This document shows, piece after piece, positions 43,767 to 51,395 of a stretch of DNA of 64,000 bases (position 1 is its first letter; every line of letters starts with the position of its first letter). The translations under genes were made by a program, and so were the position numbers. The notes under the pieces are model-generated. The model saw nothing but the letters and a program-made list of their open reading frames with translations, did no database searches and had not been told where the DNA came from. The stretch is from CAWBLP01 sp963721065 (GTDB lineage: Bacteria; Pseudomonadota; Alphaproteobacteria; Acetobacterales; Acetobacteraceae), in contig CAVRHO010000001.1 in the NCBI GenBank assembly GCA_963721065.1, forward strand, positions 1,178,001 through 1,242,000, given 5' to 3'.

Positions 43767-44572
43767 GCGACGAAGTCTTGCAGGGTGGTCTGCCGACCCG
43801 TTCCTGGGGTGGCGCGGTGGGCATCGCGTTGCGCACCGTCGTCGCGGTGCTGGGCATGGCCATCGTGGTGCAGGCGCTGATCGTGGTGCAGGCGCGGCCG
43901 CAGGACCTGGTCAGCGGGGTTCACGGCATGGCCGACCTGATCCGTCGCGCCATGCCGCCGGATTTCTCGCGGCTGCCGGATATGCTGTGGCCGACGCTGG
44001 AGACTGTCGATATCGCGCTGTTCGGCACCATCGCAGGCGTGTGCCTGGCGACGCCGCTGGCGGTGCTGGCGGCGGGCAACGTGTCGCCGTCGCGCGTGGT
44101 GTATTCCGTTTCACGGGCAATCATCGCCGTGGCGCGCGCGGTGCCGGACCTGGTGTGGGCGCTGCTGTTCGTCACCGCGGTGGGGCTGGGGCCGTTTCCG
44201 GGCGGGCTGGCGCTGGCGGTGCACTCGATCGGCATGCTGGGGCGGCTGTTCGCGGAGACGATCGAGAACATGGACATGGCGCCGATCGATGCCCTGGCGC
44301 TGACCGGTGCGAACCGCATGCAGGTGTTCACGCATGGCGTGGTGCCGACGGTGCTGCCGGCGTTGCTGGGGATCGCGCTGTACCGGCTGGACGAGAACAT
44401 CCGGTCATCGCTGGTGCTGGGCTTCGTCGGGGCCGGCGGCATCGGGTTCCAACTGCTGACGGCGATGAACCTGTTCGACTATCCCACGGTGTCGTTGCTG
44501 CTGTTGATCACCTTCGTGATCGTGATTGCCGCGGAGCGGATGTCAGCGGTGCTGCGGGCGCGATTGGCGTGA
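43763..44572 (+). CDS. phnE: Phosphonate-type ABC transporter permease (PhnE family)
   Basis: The 269-residue membrane protein has about six helices and the PhnE signature: TLETVDIALFGTIAGVCLATPLAVLAAGN, ARAVPDLVWALLFV, the EAA-type loop GANRMQVFTHGVVPTVLPALLG and DENIRSSLVLGFVGAGGIGFQL. It completes the transporter. No phosphonate lyase or degradation gene follows within the window. Confidence 0.93.
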   Translation: MSDEVLQGGLPTRSWGGAVGIALRTVVAVLGMAIVVQALIVVQARPQDLVSGVHGMADLIRRAMPPDFSRLPDMLWPTLETVDIALFGTIAGVCLATPLAVLAAGNVSPSRVVYSVSRAIIAVARAVPDLVWALLFVTAVGLGPFPGGLALAVHSIGMLGRLFAETIENMDMAPIDALALTGANRMQVFTHGVVPTVLPALLGIALYRLDENIRSSLVLGFVGAGGIGFQLLTAMNLFDYPTVSLLLLITFVIVIAAERMSAVLRARLA

Positions 44573-44952
44573 GTCCACGAGGGCTTGCGGCGAAACAGAG
44601 CCAGGACGGCCAACGTCAACCCGTGTAACCGTTGACCCTTGGGCGTCCTGCAACCGTCGTGGCGGGCGAAGGCCGCGGGGGCGATACGCGCAAAGTCATG
44701 CGCTTGCGGTCTGCGGTACGTGGCACGTCATGGTTGGCGAAGGGGGCTGTAATCCAATCCCTCTCTGGTCATGGCAGGAATGGCCGCCAGTGCAACGTAC
44801 CATGCCGTGGCGAGCGCAGGCCCGCCACGGCATGGTTGGTTCCGCCGGTTGCGGTCCGCAAGATAATTGAGGCGGTACTGGAGGACCGGGGCGCTCCGCC
44901 GCCCCTGACGCCAAGGGCGGGCCGCTCGAGCCGAGCCCTGTGCCGGTTGCTG
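44573..44952. other. Intergenic region containing a long perfect hairpin
   Basis: The 380-bp spacer between convergent genes contains a perfect 14-bp inverted repeat, ACCATGCCGTGGCG (44799-44812) and CGCCACGGCATGGT (44823-44836), with a 10-base loop. No gene is seen. Confidence 0.55.
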
Positions 44953-45501
44953 TTACGAGATCGGCTTGCCCTCGGACTTTTCCCACGCTTGCATCAGCGT
45001 ATTGCTTGGCAGGGCGTTGTCCACAACCTTGCGGGCCGTTTCGGCCCCCGCGACCGGCAGCCCCGTTGGGTCCAGCTTGCCGATCTGCACCAGCACCGAC
45101 GCTTGGTCCCAATAAATATGCTCGTGCACCAGCTTGCCGTCCCGGAACCGCACCACCGCAATCGCCGGAACGCTGACCTTGCGTCCGGTCGGGGCGACGC
45201 CGGGCAGCATCCAGTCGATTTCCGACGTGTGCGTGAAGTCGATGATGAACTCGTCCACGAGTTGATCCTCGCCGACCGTCCGGCTGACCGGGGTAAGCTG
45301 GAAGTCCGGCGGATTCACACCGATGAAGTGATACTTGTAGAAGCGCTTGAGCTGGTCGTGTCCGACGCCCCCGGTCATGGTGGGTATATGGTTGACGTAC
45401 GGTTCTGACACCATCGTGGCCATGGTCGCATCGACGTCCCGGGTGTCGAACTCGTAACGGCAGTGTTCCTCCCAGAGATCTACCAGTTTCTGGTTCGGCA
45501 T
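44953..45501 (-). CDS. SnoaL-like/NTF2-fold protein
   Basis: The 182-residue protein (MPNQKLVDLWEEHCRYEFDTRD...) has the alpha+beta cone features of SnoaL/NTF2-like proteins: TMVSEPYVNHIPTMTGGVG, LKRFYKYHFIGVNPPDFQL, DEFIIDFTHTSEIDWMLPG and VVRFRDGKLVHEHIYWDQAS. Function unknown; relatives are polyketide cyclase-like or carbocation isomerase-like proteins. GGGAG lies upstream of ATG 45501. The frame stays open upstream to 45801 into a different small membrane protein. Confidence 0.82.
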   Translation of the reverse strand: MPNQKLVDLWEEHCRYEFDTRDVDATMATMVSEPYVNHIPTMTGGVGHDQLKRFYKYHFIGVNPPDFQLTPVSRTVGEDQLVDEFIIDFTHTSEIDWMLPGVAPTGRKVSVPAIAVVRFRDGKLVHEHIYWDQASVLVQIGKLDPTGLPVAGAETARKVVDNALPSNTLMQAWEKSEGKPIS

Positions 45502-45801
45502 CTGTCGTCTCCCGCTCAATTCCGTGGATGCGCGCAGCGTATCACCGGCAACACGCGATTGAAATTGGCTGCCGCCGCCCCGTCCGGCGGGTTCGATCGC
45601 AAGCTTCGCCGCTACCGGGCGGGAGTTCTCGATCGGTGCGCAATTGGTGCGCCCGGCGGCCACGCAGTCCTGGATTCGCGCAGCCTGCTGCAGCCGGCGT
45701 ACCAGCAACAGCGTCACTGCGATCGCCAGGGCAAATGCCAGCAGCGCAACCAGCAGGCGTCGCGGAGATACCGGCGGCGGTTCGTCATCGTCAGCGCTCA
45801 T
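45502..45801 (-). CDS. Small single-helix membrane protein running in frame into the SnoaL-like gene
   Basis: MSADDDEPPPVSPRRLL is followed by one membrane helix (LVALLAFALAIAVTLLLV) and RRLQQAARIQDCVAAGRTNC, a pattern seen in small alphaproteobacterial membrane proteins. After NCAPI the frame goes on without a stop into the SnoaL-like protein. If one base at 45630 is extra, the protein would end at CAPIRTPAR with a TAG at 45612-45614 and have 62 residues. This matches the other single-base insertions, but is less certain because no long family tail is restored. Confidence 0.45.
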
Positions 45802-45962
45802 GAGTCGCTTTCGCGGATTGCAGACCGGGACGCGGATCTTTGTCGGCTACGGCAGCGCGTGCGCGGCTTCGCGGGTCGCGGTTCGCGGGGGCTGGCGTCG
45901 GTGAATGGCAATGTGGCCGCGGGGACAGCCTCATCCGTCTGCGTCGCTGCTGCCGGGCCGTC

Positions 45963-47264
45963 TCACAAAGTCTCAACCAGCTTCCGCACCGCCTCCAGGT
46001 CGCGCACGAAGGCGCGGTATTCGCGGGTCTTGGCATCGGCGTCCGGGATGCGCAGCAGATAGGACGGATGCACCGTCACGAACGCCGTGTGCCCGTCCTC
46101 CATTTTGATCGGCCGCCCACGTTCCCGGGTGATCGTAACCTGCCGGTTCAGCACCGCGCGGGCCGCGCTGGCGCCCATCAGCACCAGCAGGCCCGGCTGC
46201 AGCCGCACCCGTTCCACGTCCAGCCAGAAGCGGCAGGCGGAAATCTCGGCGGCATCGGGCGGCTGGTGGATGCGGCGCTTGCCGCGCGGGGTGAATTTGA
46301 AGTGCTTCACCGCGTTGGTGACATAGACCATGCGCCGGTCGATGCCGGCCTCCTCCAGCGCGCGGTCCAGCAACTGGCCGGCGGGGCCGACGAAGGGGCG
46401 GCCAATCACGTCTTCCTGGTCGCCGGGCTGTTCGCCGATGAACATCGCCCGGGCGTGCGCGGGGCCTTCGCCGAACACGGTCTGGGTGGCCGGTTCGTAG
46501 AGATGGCAGCGCTTGCAGTCGCCCGCTTCGTGGGTTGCCTCCAGCAGCGCTGCGTCGGCGTGCTGCGGCAGCACGACGGGGCCCAGTGGCGGGCGGTCCG
46601 GGGGACGGGGGGATTCGTGGAGGGATTCGGCTTCGGGGACCGAGGTGCCGGGGTGCGACTCGCGCCATAGTTTCGCGTGATGCTTGTCCCACCAGGCCGC
46701 CAGCGCGGCGTCGTCCTGCACCGGCGCAACCCCGGGACCGAAGCGCAGTTCGGCGCCATCCCACAGCGCGCTGCCATCCGGTGTCAGGATCGCGAACCGT
46801 TGCTGCGGGAAACGCCGGACCAGAAGCTGAGCGTTTGCCTCCAGCACAAAATGGGCCGGCGCGTACCAGCCCAGGTAGCCGTCTTCCCCGACCGGCAGGA
46901 AGCGCAGGTTGGTGCGCATCTTGTGCGCTTCCGCCCGCACCGCGAAGGCCAGTCCCTGGGCGCGGCGCAGCTCGGCGTCGTCGTGGTCGAGCTTCTGCCC
47001 GGCATTGGCACGCCACACCAGGCGATACAGCAGGCCGAAGCGGTCCGGATCGCGCGCCTGGATCGCCAGCCCTGCCATCGTCACCAGCGAGCGGGAGACG
47101 TTGAACCCGCCATTGCCCTCCGGCAGGTCGTCCGAACCGTCCTCGGGTTTCGCGCGGACCGACCAGCGCACCTGGTCGGGCTCCACGCCGGCCAATACCA
47201 GGGCCCGGGTGGCCTTGCGCCAGCCGTTCCAGTCGGTCTCGCTGTCCAGCACCACGCGTCGCAT
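45963..47264 (-). CDS. udgX: UdgX-family uracil-DNA-binding protein with N-terminal DUF4130 domain
   Basis: The 433-residue protein has two parts. Residues about 1-210 form a DUF4130 domain (VVLDSETDWNGWRKATRALVLAG, ARDPDRFGLLYRLVWRANAG, RFLPVGEDGYLGWYAPAHFV). Residues about 245-433 form a uracil-DNA-glycosylase fold with GEQPGDQEDVIGRPFVGPAG and the UdgX-specific loop KRRIHQPP. In UdgX the His of KRRIH bonds covalently to the uracil-derived abasic site. The Cys pair in GDCKRCHLY may belong to an iron-sulfur site. The radical-SAM repair protein that often accompanies DUF4130 is not seen beside it. Upstream frame to 47705 is repeat shadow. Confidence 0.9.
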   Translation of the reverse strand: MRRVVLDSETDWNGWRKATRALVLAGVEPDQVRWSVRAKPEDGSDDLPEGNGGFNVSRSLVTMAGLAIQARDPDRFGLLYRLVWRANAGQKLDHDDAELRRAQGLAFAVRAEAHKMRTNLRFLPVGEDGYLGWYAPAHFVLEANAQLLVRRFPQQRFAILTPDGSALWDGAELRFGPGVAPVQDDAALAAWWDKHHAKLWRESHPGTSVPEAESLHESPRPPDRPPLGPVVLPQHADAALLEATHEAGDCKRCHLYEPATQTVFGEGPAHARAMFIGEQPGDQEDVIGRPFVGPAGQLLDRALEEAGIDRRMVYVTNAVKHFKFTPRGKRRIHQPPDAAEISACRFWLDVERVRLQPGLLVLMGASAARAVLNRQVTITRERGRPIKMEDGHTAFVTVHPSYLLRIPDADAKTREYRAFVRDLEAVRKLVETL

Positions 47265-47448
47265 CTCGGGAGCAAACCGCAAGACCGGGCGGTTTCCAAG
47301 GCCGAGCGGGCGGTCGTTCCGCCTGTGCCCGCTGTGCCGCCTTTGCCCGCTGTGCCGCCTGTGCGCGCCGTGCCGCCGTGTGCGCGCCGTGCCGCCTGTG
47401 CGCCGTGCCGACTGTGCGCCGTGCCCCCCTGTGTCCGCGGCCGGCCCG
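47265..47448. repeat. Degenerate short-period repeat (minisatellite)
   Basis: Variations of CCGCTGTGCCGCCTGTGCGC recur from about 47318 to 47430 with an irregular 9-12-base period. It fills the gap between the 141-residue hypothetical gene and udgX on the minus strand. Confidence 0.6.
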
Positions 47449-47874
47449 CTATTCCGCGACGCCTTCCAGTGCCGGCGGTCCGTCCGGCTGCGCCTGCGCC
47501 ATTGCGGAGGACGGGCTGAGCATCCGCTCCCGCAGGTTGGCCGGCGTGTCGTCCGGGCCGGGCACCAGCAGTGGCTTGCCTTCGAAGCCGAACCGGAATG
47601 TTTCCATGCAGTCCTGGGCGCGTACAGAGCCGAAGAGACGTTCGACGACGGCATAATCCTGGTGCGGACGCACGCCGTGGTCGGCGCTCCAGCGCACCAG
47701 GTCATGCAGCAGCTTGCGCGCGTAGCTGGGCTTCACCGGGCCGATCGGTTCGGCCGCGGACCTGATCCGCCCGGACCGGGAGTTGGCGAACTGATCGGCC
47801 TTGCGCTTCTCCGCCACGATCGCCTTGCGGCGCTTTGCCCTGGCGGCCCGGCGGGCGGCGATATCGGCTCCCAT
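47449..47874 (-). CDS. Hypothetical protein
   Basis: The 141-residue protein begins with a very basic helix (ADIAARRAARAKRRKAIVAEKRKADQF). A middle segment (GPVKPSYARKLLHDLVRWSADHG) and VVERLFGSVRAQDCMETFRFGFEGKPLL follow, with an Ala/Pro/Gln tail. Not recognised. The ATG at 47874 follows AGGGAG by seven bases. A nucleic-acid-binding role is imaginable from the basic N-terminus, but not supported further. Confidence 0.6.
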   Translation of the reverse strand: MGADIAARRAARAKRRKAIVAEKRKADQFANSRSGRIRSAAEPIGPVKPSYARKLLHDLVRWSADHGVRPHQDYAVVERLFGSVRAQDCMETFRFGFEGKPLLVPGPDDTPANLRERMLSPSSAMAQAQPDGPPALEGVAE

Positions 47875-48199
47875 GCAACGCTCCCTGACCAGATGTGGTG
47901 GTGACTGCGGCATGTTGGCGCTGTATGTGGTGGTCTGCCACGGCAGACGCCGTAACCGCCTGCTGCGGGCTTCGCTGCTGCGGGCTTCGCCGTCGTAGCG
48001 GAGCCGATCACCGCACGGGGGACGCCGTGATTCGCCGCCCGCCCGGACCGGCGTGGACAGCCGCATCGCCATCCTGCGATCCCACCGCGGACACGGCGGT
48101 GGCCCGCGTCCGACGGAGCAGGGCGGCCATCGTGTCAGCCGGCCGGCCCCGTGTTACGCTTGCGCTTCATGCACGCGCTTTCGCGGGAACAGAACGGCC

Positions 48200-49039
48200 A
48201 TGCGCAACACCGCCCTCGAGATCCATCCGGTCGCCGGCAGCATCGGTGCCGAAATCCACGGCATCGACCTCTCGCGCGACCTGGACGACGCCACCGTCGC
48301 CGCGCTGCGCCAGGCGCTGCTGAACCACCTGGTGATCTTCTTCCGCGACCAGGACCTGCCGCCCGACCGTTTCCTCGCACTGGCCCGCCGCTTCGGCACG
48401 CCCGTCGAATACCCGTTCGTCAAGGGTATCGAGGGCTATCCCGAGATCATCGCCGTCGCCAAGCTGCCGAACGAATCCATCAACTTCGGCGGCGTCTGGC
48501 ATTCCGACACCACCTATCTGGAGCAACCGCCGATGGCCACGCTGCTGGCCGCGCGGGAGGTGCCGGAATTCGGCGGCGATACCATCTTCGCCAATCAGTA
48601 CCTTGCCTACGAAGCCTTGTCCGAGGGCATGCAGCGCGTGCTCGACGGGCTGTCGGGCATTTCCAGCTCCCTCAAGGCCGATGCCAGTCGCACCCGGGAG
48701 GACCGTATCCGCTCCGACGGCACGGCCGAGGCACGCAAAATTCTGCGGGCGGAACATCCGGTGGTGCGCACGCATCCGGAAACCGGCCGCAAGGCGCTGT
48801 ATGTCAATGTCGCGCACACCGTGGGCCTGGCCGGTCTGGCCGAGGAGGAGAGCGCGCCGCTGCTGTCCTACCTGTTCCGCCATCAGATCCGGCCGGAGTT
48901 CACCTGCCGCTTCCGCTGGCGGCCCGGCTCGCTGGCCATCTGGGACAACCGGTGCGCCCAGCACTACGCGGTGAACGATTACCATGGGCAGAAGCGCGTG
49001 ATGCACCGCATCACGCTGGCCGGCGACCGCCCGCGCTGA
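48200..49039 (+). CDS. TauD/TfdA-family Fe(II)/2-oxoglutarate dioxygenase
   Basis: The 279-residue protein has the metal site WHSDTTYLE (HxD) and the late His in NRCAQHYAVNDYHGQKRVMHR, with the oxoglutarate Arg in RVMHRITLAGDRPR. Opening residues LEIHPVAGSIGAEIHGIDLSR are typical. It may act on taurine-like sulfonates or other small acids; the specific substrate is not clear. ATG 48200 is chosen over upstream in-frame starts because homology begins there. Confidence 0.92.
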   Translation: MRNTALEIHPVAGSIGAEIHGIDLSRDLDDATVAALRQALLNHLVIFFRDQDLPPDRFLALARRFGTPVEYPFVKGIEGYPEIIAVAKLPNESINFGGVWHSDTTYLEQPPMATLLAAREVPEFGGDTIFANQYLAYEALSEGMQRVLDGLSGISSSLKADASRTREDRIRSDGTAEARKILRAEHPVVRTHPETGRKALYVNVAHTVGLAGLAEEESAPLLSYLFRHQIRPEFTCRFRWRPGSLAIWDNRCAQHYAVNDYHGQKRVMHRITLAGDRPR

Positions 49040-49135
49040 CGTTTGGCTGCGTCGGCCCGGCCGGTCAGATGGACCCGAACGTGACAGCGGTTGCTGTCTC
49101 TGGACAATTCGGGATTGGTTGCTTCTAATTGGGCA

Positions 49136-49909
49136 ATGTCCACGATTTTGTCCCTGTCGCGTCTGGGGCGGCTGTTGAGCGCGGTCGCCGTAATGTGCGG
49201 TTTCGCTGTCCCCGCGCCCGCGCGTGCCGAGGTCGCGTGTCCCGCGGCGCCTCCGGTCCGGCTGCATCTGCCGCATCTGCAGGCCGCCCTGGCCGAAGGG
49301 CGGTCAGCCGTGATCGTCGCGCTCGGCTCGTCGTCCACCGAGGGGGTGATGGCCTCCGATCCTGGCCATAGCTATCCGGCCGTGTTGCAGGCCAGCCTGT
49401 CACGGGCCATGCCGGCTGTGCACATTGCCGTACTCAACCGTGGCATCGGCGGACAGGACGCGCTGGACGAACTCGCCCGGTTGACCGCGGATGTGATCGC
49501 CGTGCACCCGCAGGCGGTCGTCTGGCAGGTGGGCGCCAACGGGGCGCTGCGCCATGCCGATCCGGAGCGCTTCCGCCGTGCGGTCACCGAGGGCGTGCAC
49601 CGCCTGCAGACCGCCGGGATCGATGTGGTGCTGATGGACAACCAGCACTGTCCCCGGGTTGACGCCACGCCGGACGGTGTCGCGCTGGACCATGTGCTGG
49701 GCCAGGTCGCGGCGCGGACCCGCGCCGGCCTGTTCTCGCGCGCGGCGTTGATGGAGGCCTGGCAGCAGGAAGGCGCGCCGGCGGCAGAATTCATCAGCAC
49801 CGATCGGCTGCACCATAACGACCGCGGCTACGCCTGCATCGCCCGTGCCCTGGCGCGCGATATCGTCGCGGCACTGAAGCGCCCGCACACGATCACCGCC
49901 AGCCGCTGA
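49136..49909 (+). CDS. Secreted SGNH/GDSL hydrolase
   Basis: The 257-residue protein has a signal peptide (LLSAVAVMCGFAVPAPARA). The SGNH blocks are all visible: VALGSSSTEG (Ser), LNRGIGGQDA (Gly), VVWQVGANGAL (Asn) and STDRLHHNDRGY (Asp and His). Probably a periplasmic or secreted esterase; the family acts on acetylated sugars, lipids or peptidoglycan. ATG 49136 gives the signal peptide start. Confidence 0.86.
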   Translation: MSTILSLSRLGRLLSAVAVMCGFAVPAPARAEVACPAAPPVRLHLPHLQAALAEGRSAVIVALGSSSTEGVMASDPGHSYPAVLQASLSRAMPAVHIAVLNRGIGGQDALDELARLTADVIAVHPQAVVWQVGANGALRHADPERFRRAVTEGVHRLQTAGIDVVLMDNQHCPRVDATPDGVALDHVLGQVAARTRAGLFSRAALMEAWQQEGAPAAEFISTDRLHHNDRGYACIARALARDIVAALKRPHTITASR

Positions 49910-50148
49910 CATTGCCACCGGGTTCAAGCGCGGCTGGGGCGCGGCGTTTCGCAGCCGAACGCTGGTGTTCCGATACCGACGGATGGAGCTCCGGTGCGGG
50001 GCTTGCACTGTCCTGGCCGGTGCCGGTGGCTGTCATCCAATCCCGCTTCGGTGACGGCTAACTGACGCACCATACCACGTCCGCACCATGTCGTTGCAGG
50101 TGCAGCCCCCGCCATTCACGACCGCATCGTGCACCCGCTGCGACGGGA
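49910..50148. other. Intergenic region
   Basis: Nothing coding is recognised between the SGNH gene and the repeat element at 50149. Confidence 0.3.
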
Positions 50149-50262
50149 GCTTACGGCACCGAATTCAAAACGATGCTTTGCGCACGGTGAAGCCGTGGAT
50201 GCGGGCCTTCGCCCGCCACGACGTCATAAGCTTTGTCTGCCGCATCGATCCGTTGGCATCAG
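50149..50262. repeat. Possible third MITE-like element (C)
   Basis: Read on the minus strand, it begins CTGATGCCAACGGATC at 50262 and continues to GACGTCGTGGCGGGCGAAGG and CCGCATCCACG. The order of end and core motifs is the same as in the element at 13742. The other end (CTTACGGCACCGAATTC, plus strand from 50149) matches only loosely. It sits four bases beyond the CheB-like stop. Confidence 0.4.
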
Positions 50263-50266
50263 CTCA

Positions 50267-51277
50267 CTAACATGCCGCGTCTTCGGTCTCCATCGTGCCG
50301 CGCAGCACCGCCAGTGCATGCCGGATGGCGTCTGCGGCGCGTTCCGATTCCGTGGCTCTTGCCTTCCAGTGCGCCGTGGCGTGTGCCCGGGCATCGGCCT
50401 CGGCGCTGGTCCGCATACGACGGAACAGCGTGGCCCGATCGTGATGCATGCGGAGCGCACTTTCCAGGGCACGCTCCAGCTCGTCGTGCTGGGCTGCCGC
50501 CAAATCCTCGGGCGTGAAAGCGTGGCCAATCTGGCAGCGGAATCGGGTGGATCCAGCCGCGTGGATTTCGTTCAGGACACCGCCGCAATGCGGACAGGTC
50601 AACCGGCTCGGTGTGCCGATCGAAGTCTGTTCGCGCGGGGGTGGCGCTTCCTGCGCGGCGATGCGGTTTTCCATGATGATGTTGCGTGGGATCATTGGCA
50701 TGGGACCGGGCGGCTCCGCCACCAGTCGGGAGAGCTGTGCCGGAATTTCCCGGGCCGGCAGGCTATGGTCCACGTGGTCCTGCCGCAGCGCGTTGCGTGG
50801 CATTTCCGGCCAGACCGCATCTTCCGGATGTTGCACCATGCAGATTCCGCCACAGGCCTTCACGGCCACGAGCCCGTCGGACCCGTCGTCCAGCACCCCG
50901 CTCAGCACCACGGCGACAACCCGGGACCGGAAGGCCACGGCGGCTGACCGGAACAGCGGATTGATCGCCGGGCGGCTGCGGTTCTCGTACGGTCCGCGGC
51001 GCAGCACGACATGACCGGGACGCAGCAGCAGATGCCTGTCGGGTGGCGCAACCGTAATGGTCCCGCGCTGAATCGGATCGCCATCGACAGCGGACCGGGC
51101 CGGCAGGGGACCGGCACGGTCCAGTATGTCCGCCAACGCACTGGGCCGGGAACGATGCACATGCAGCACGACGAAAATGGCGGCCGGAAACCGCTCAGGC
51201 AGGTTGGCGCAGATGCGCCGCAGCGCATCCATTCCGCCTGCCGACCCACCGATCACCACAATATCCCGACCGATCAT
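50267..51277 (-). CDS. Stand-alone CheB-type methylesterase with C-terminal zinc-ribbon-like motif
   Basis: The 336-residue protein starts directly with the CheB catalytic domain and has no receiver. Ser12 lies in VIGGSAGGMDALR, His39 in VVLHVHRSRP and the Asp in VVLSGVLDDGSDGL. Residues about 230-270 carry CPHCGG and RFRCQIGHAF, a possible zinc ribbon. A helical tail (ERALESALRMHHDRATLFRRM) follows. Such stand-alone CheB proteins belong to atypical sensory pathways. It is divergent from a hybrid histidine kinase with 118 bp between starts. Confidence 0.9.
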   Translation of the reverse strand: MIGRDIVVIGGSAGGMDALRRICANLPERFPAAIFVVLHVHRSRPSALADILDRAGPLPARSAVDGDPIQRGTITVAPPDRHLLLRPGHVVLRRGPYENRSRPAINPLFRSAAVAFRSRVVAVVLSGVLDDGSDGLVAVKACGGICMVQHPEDAVWPEMPRNALRQDHVDHSLPAREIPAQLSRLVAEPPGPMPMIPRNIIMENRIAAQEAPPPREQTSIGTPSRLTCPHCGGVLNEIHAAGSTRFRCQIGHAFTPEDLAAAQHDELERALESALRMHHDRATLFRRMRTSAEADARAHATAHWKARATESERAADAIRHALAVLRGTMETEDAAC

Positions 51278-51395
51278 GTCGTCTCCGAAGTTGCTTGCGT
51301 TCCGAATTCACGGAACTCGTGTCGTTTCGCCGGGATCGCGTTGATGTTAACGTAGCTGATGCGATCGAGGATTCAGATTCAGATATCGGGAACAT

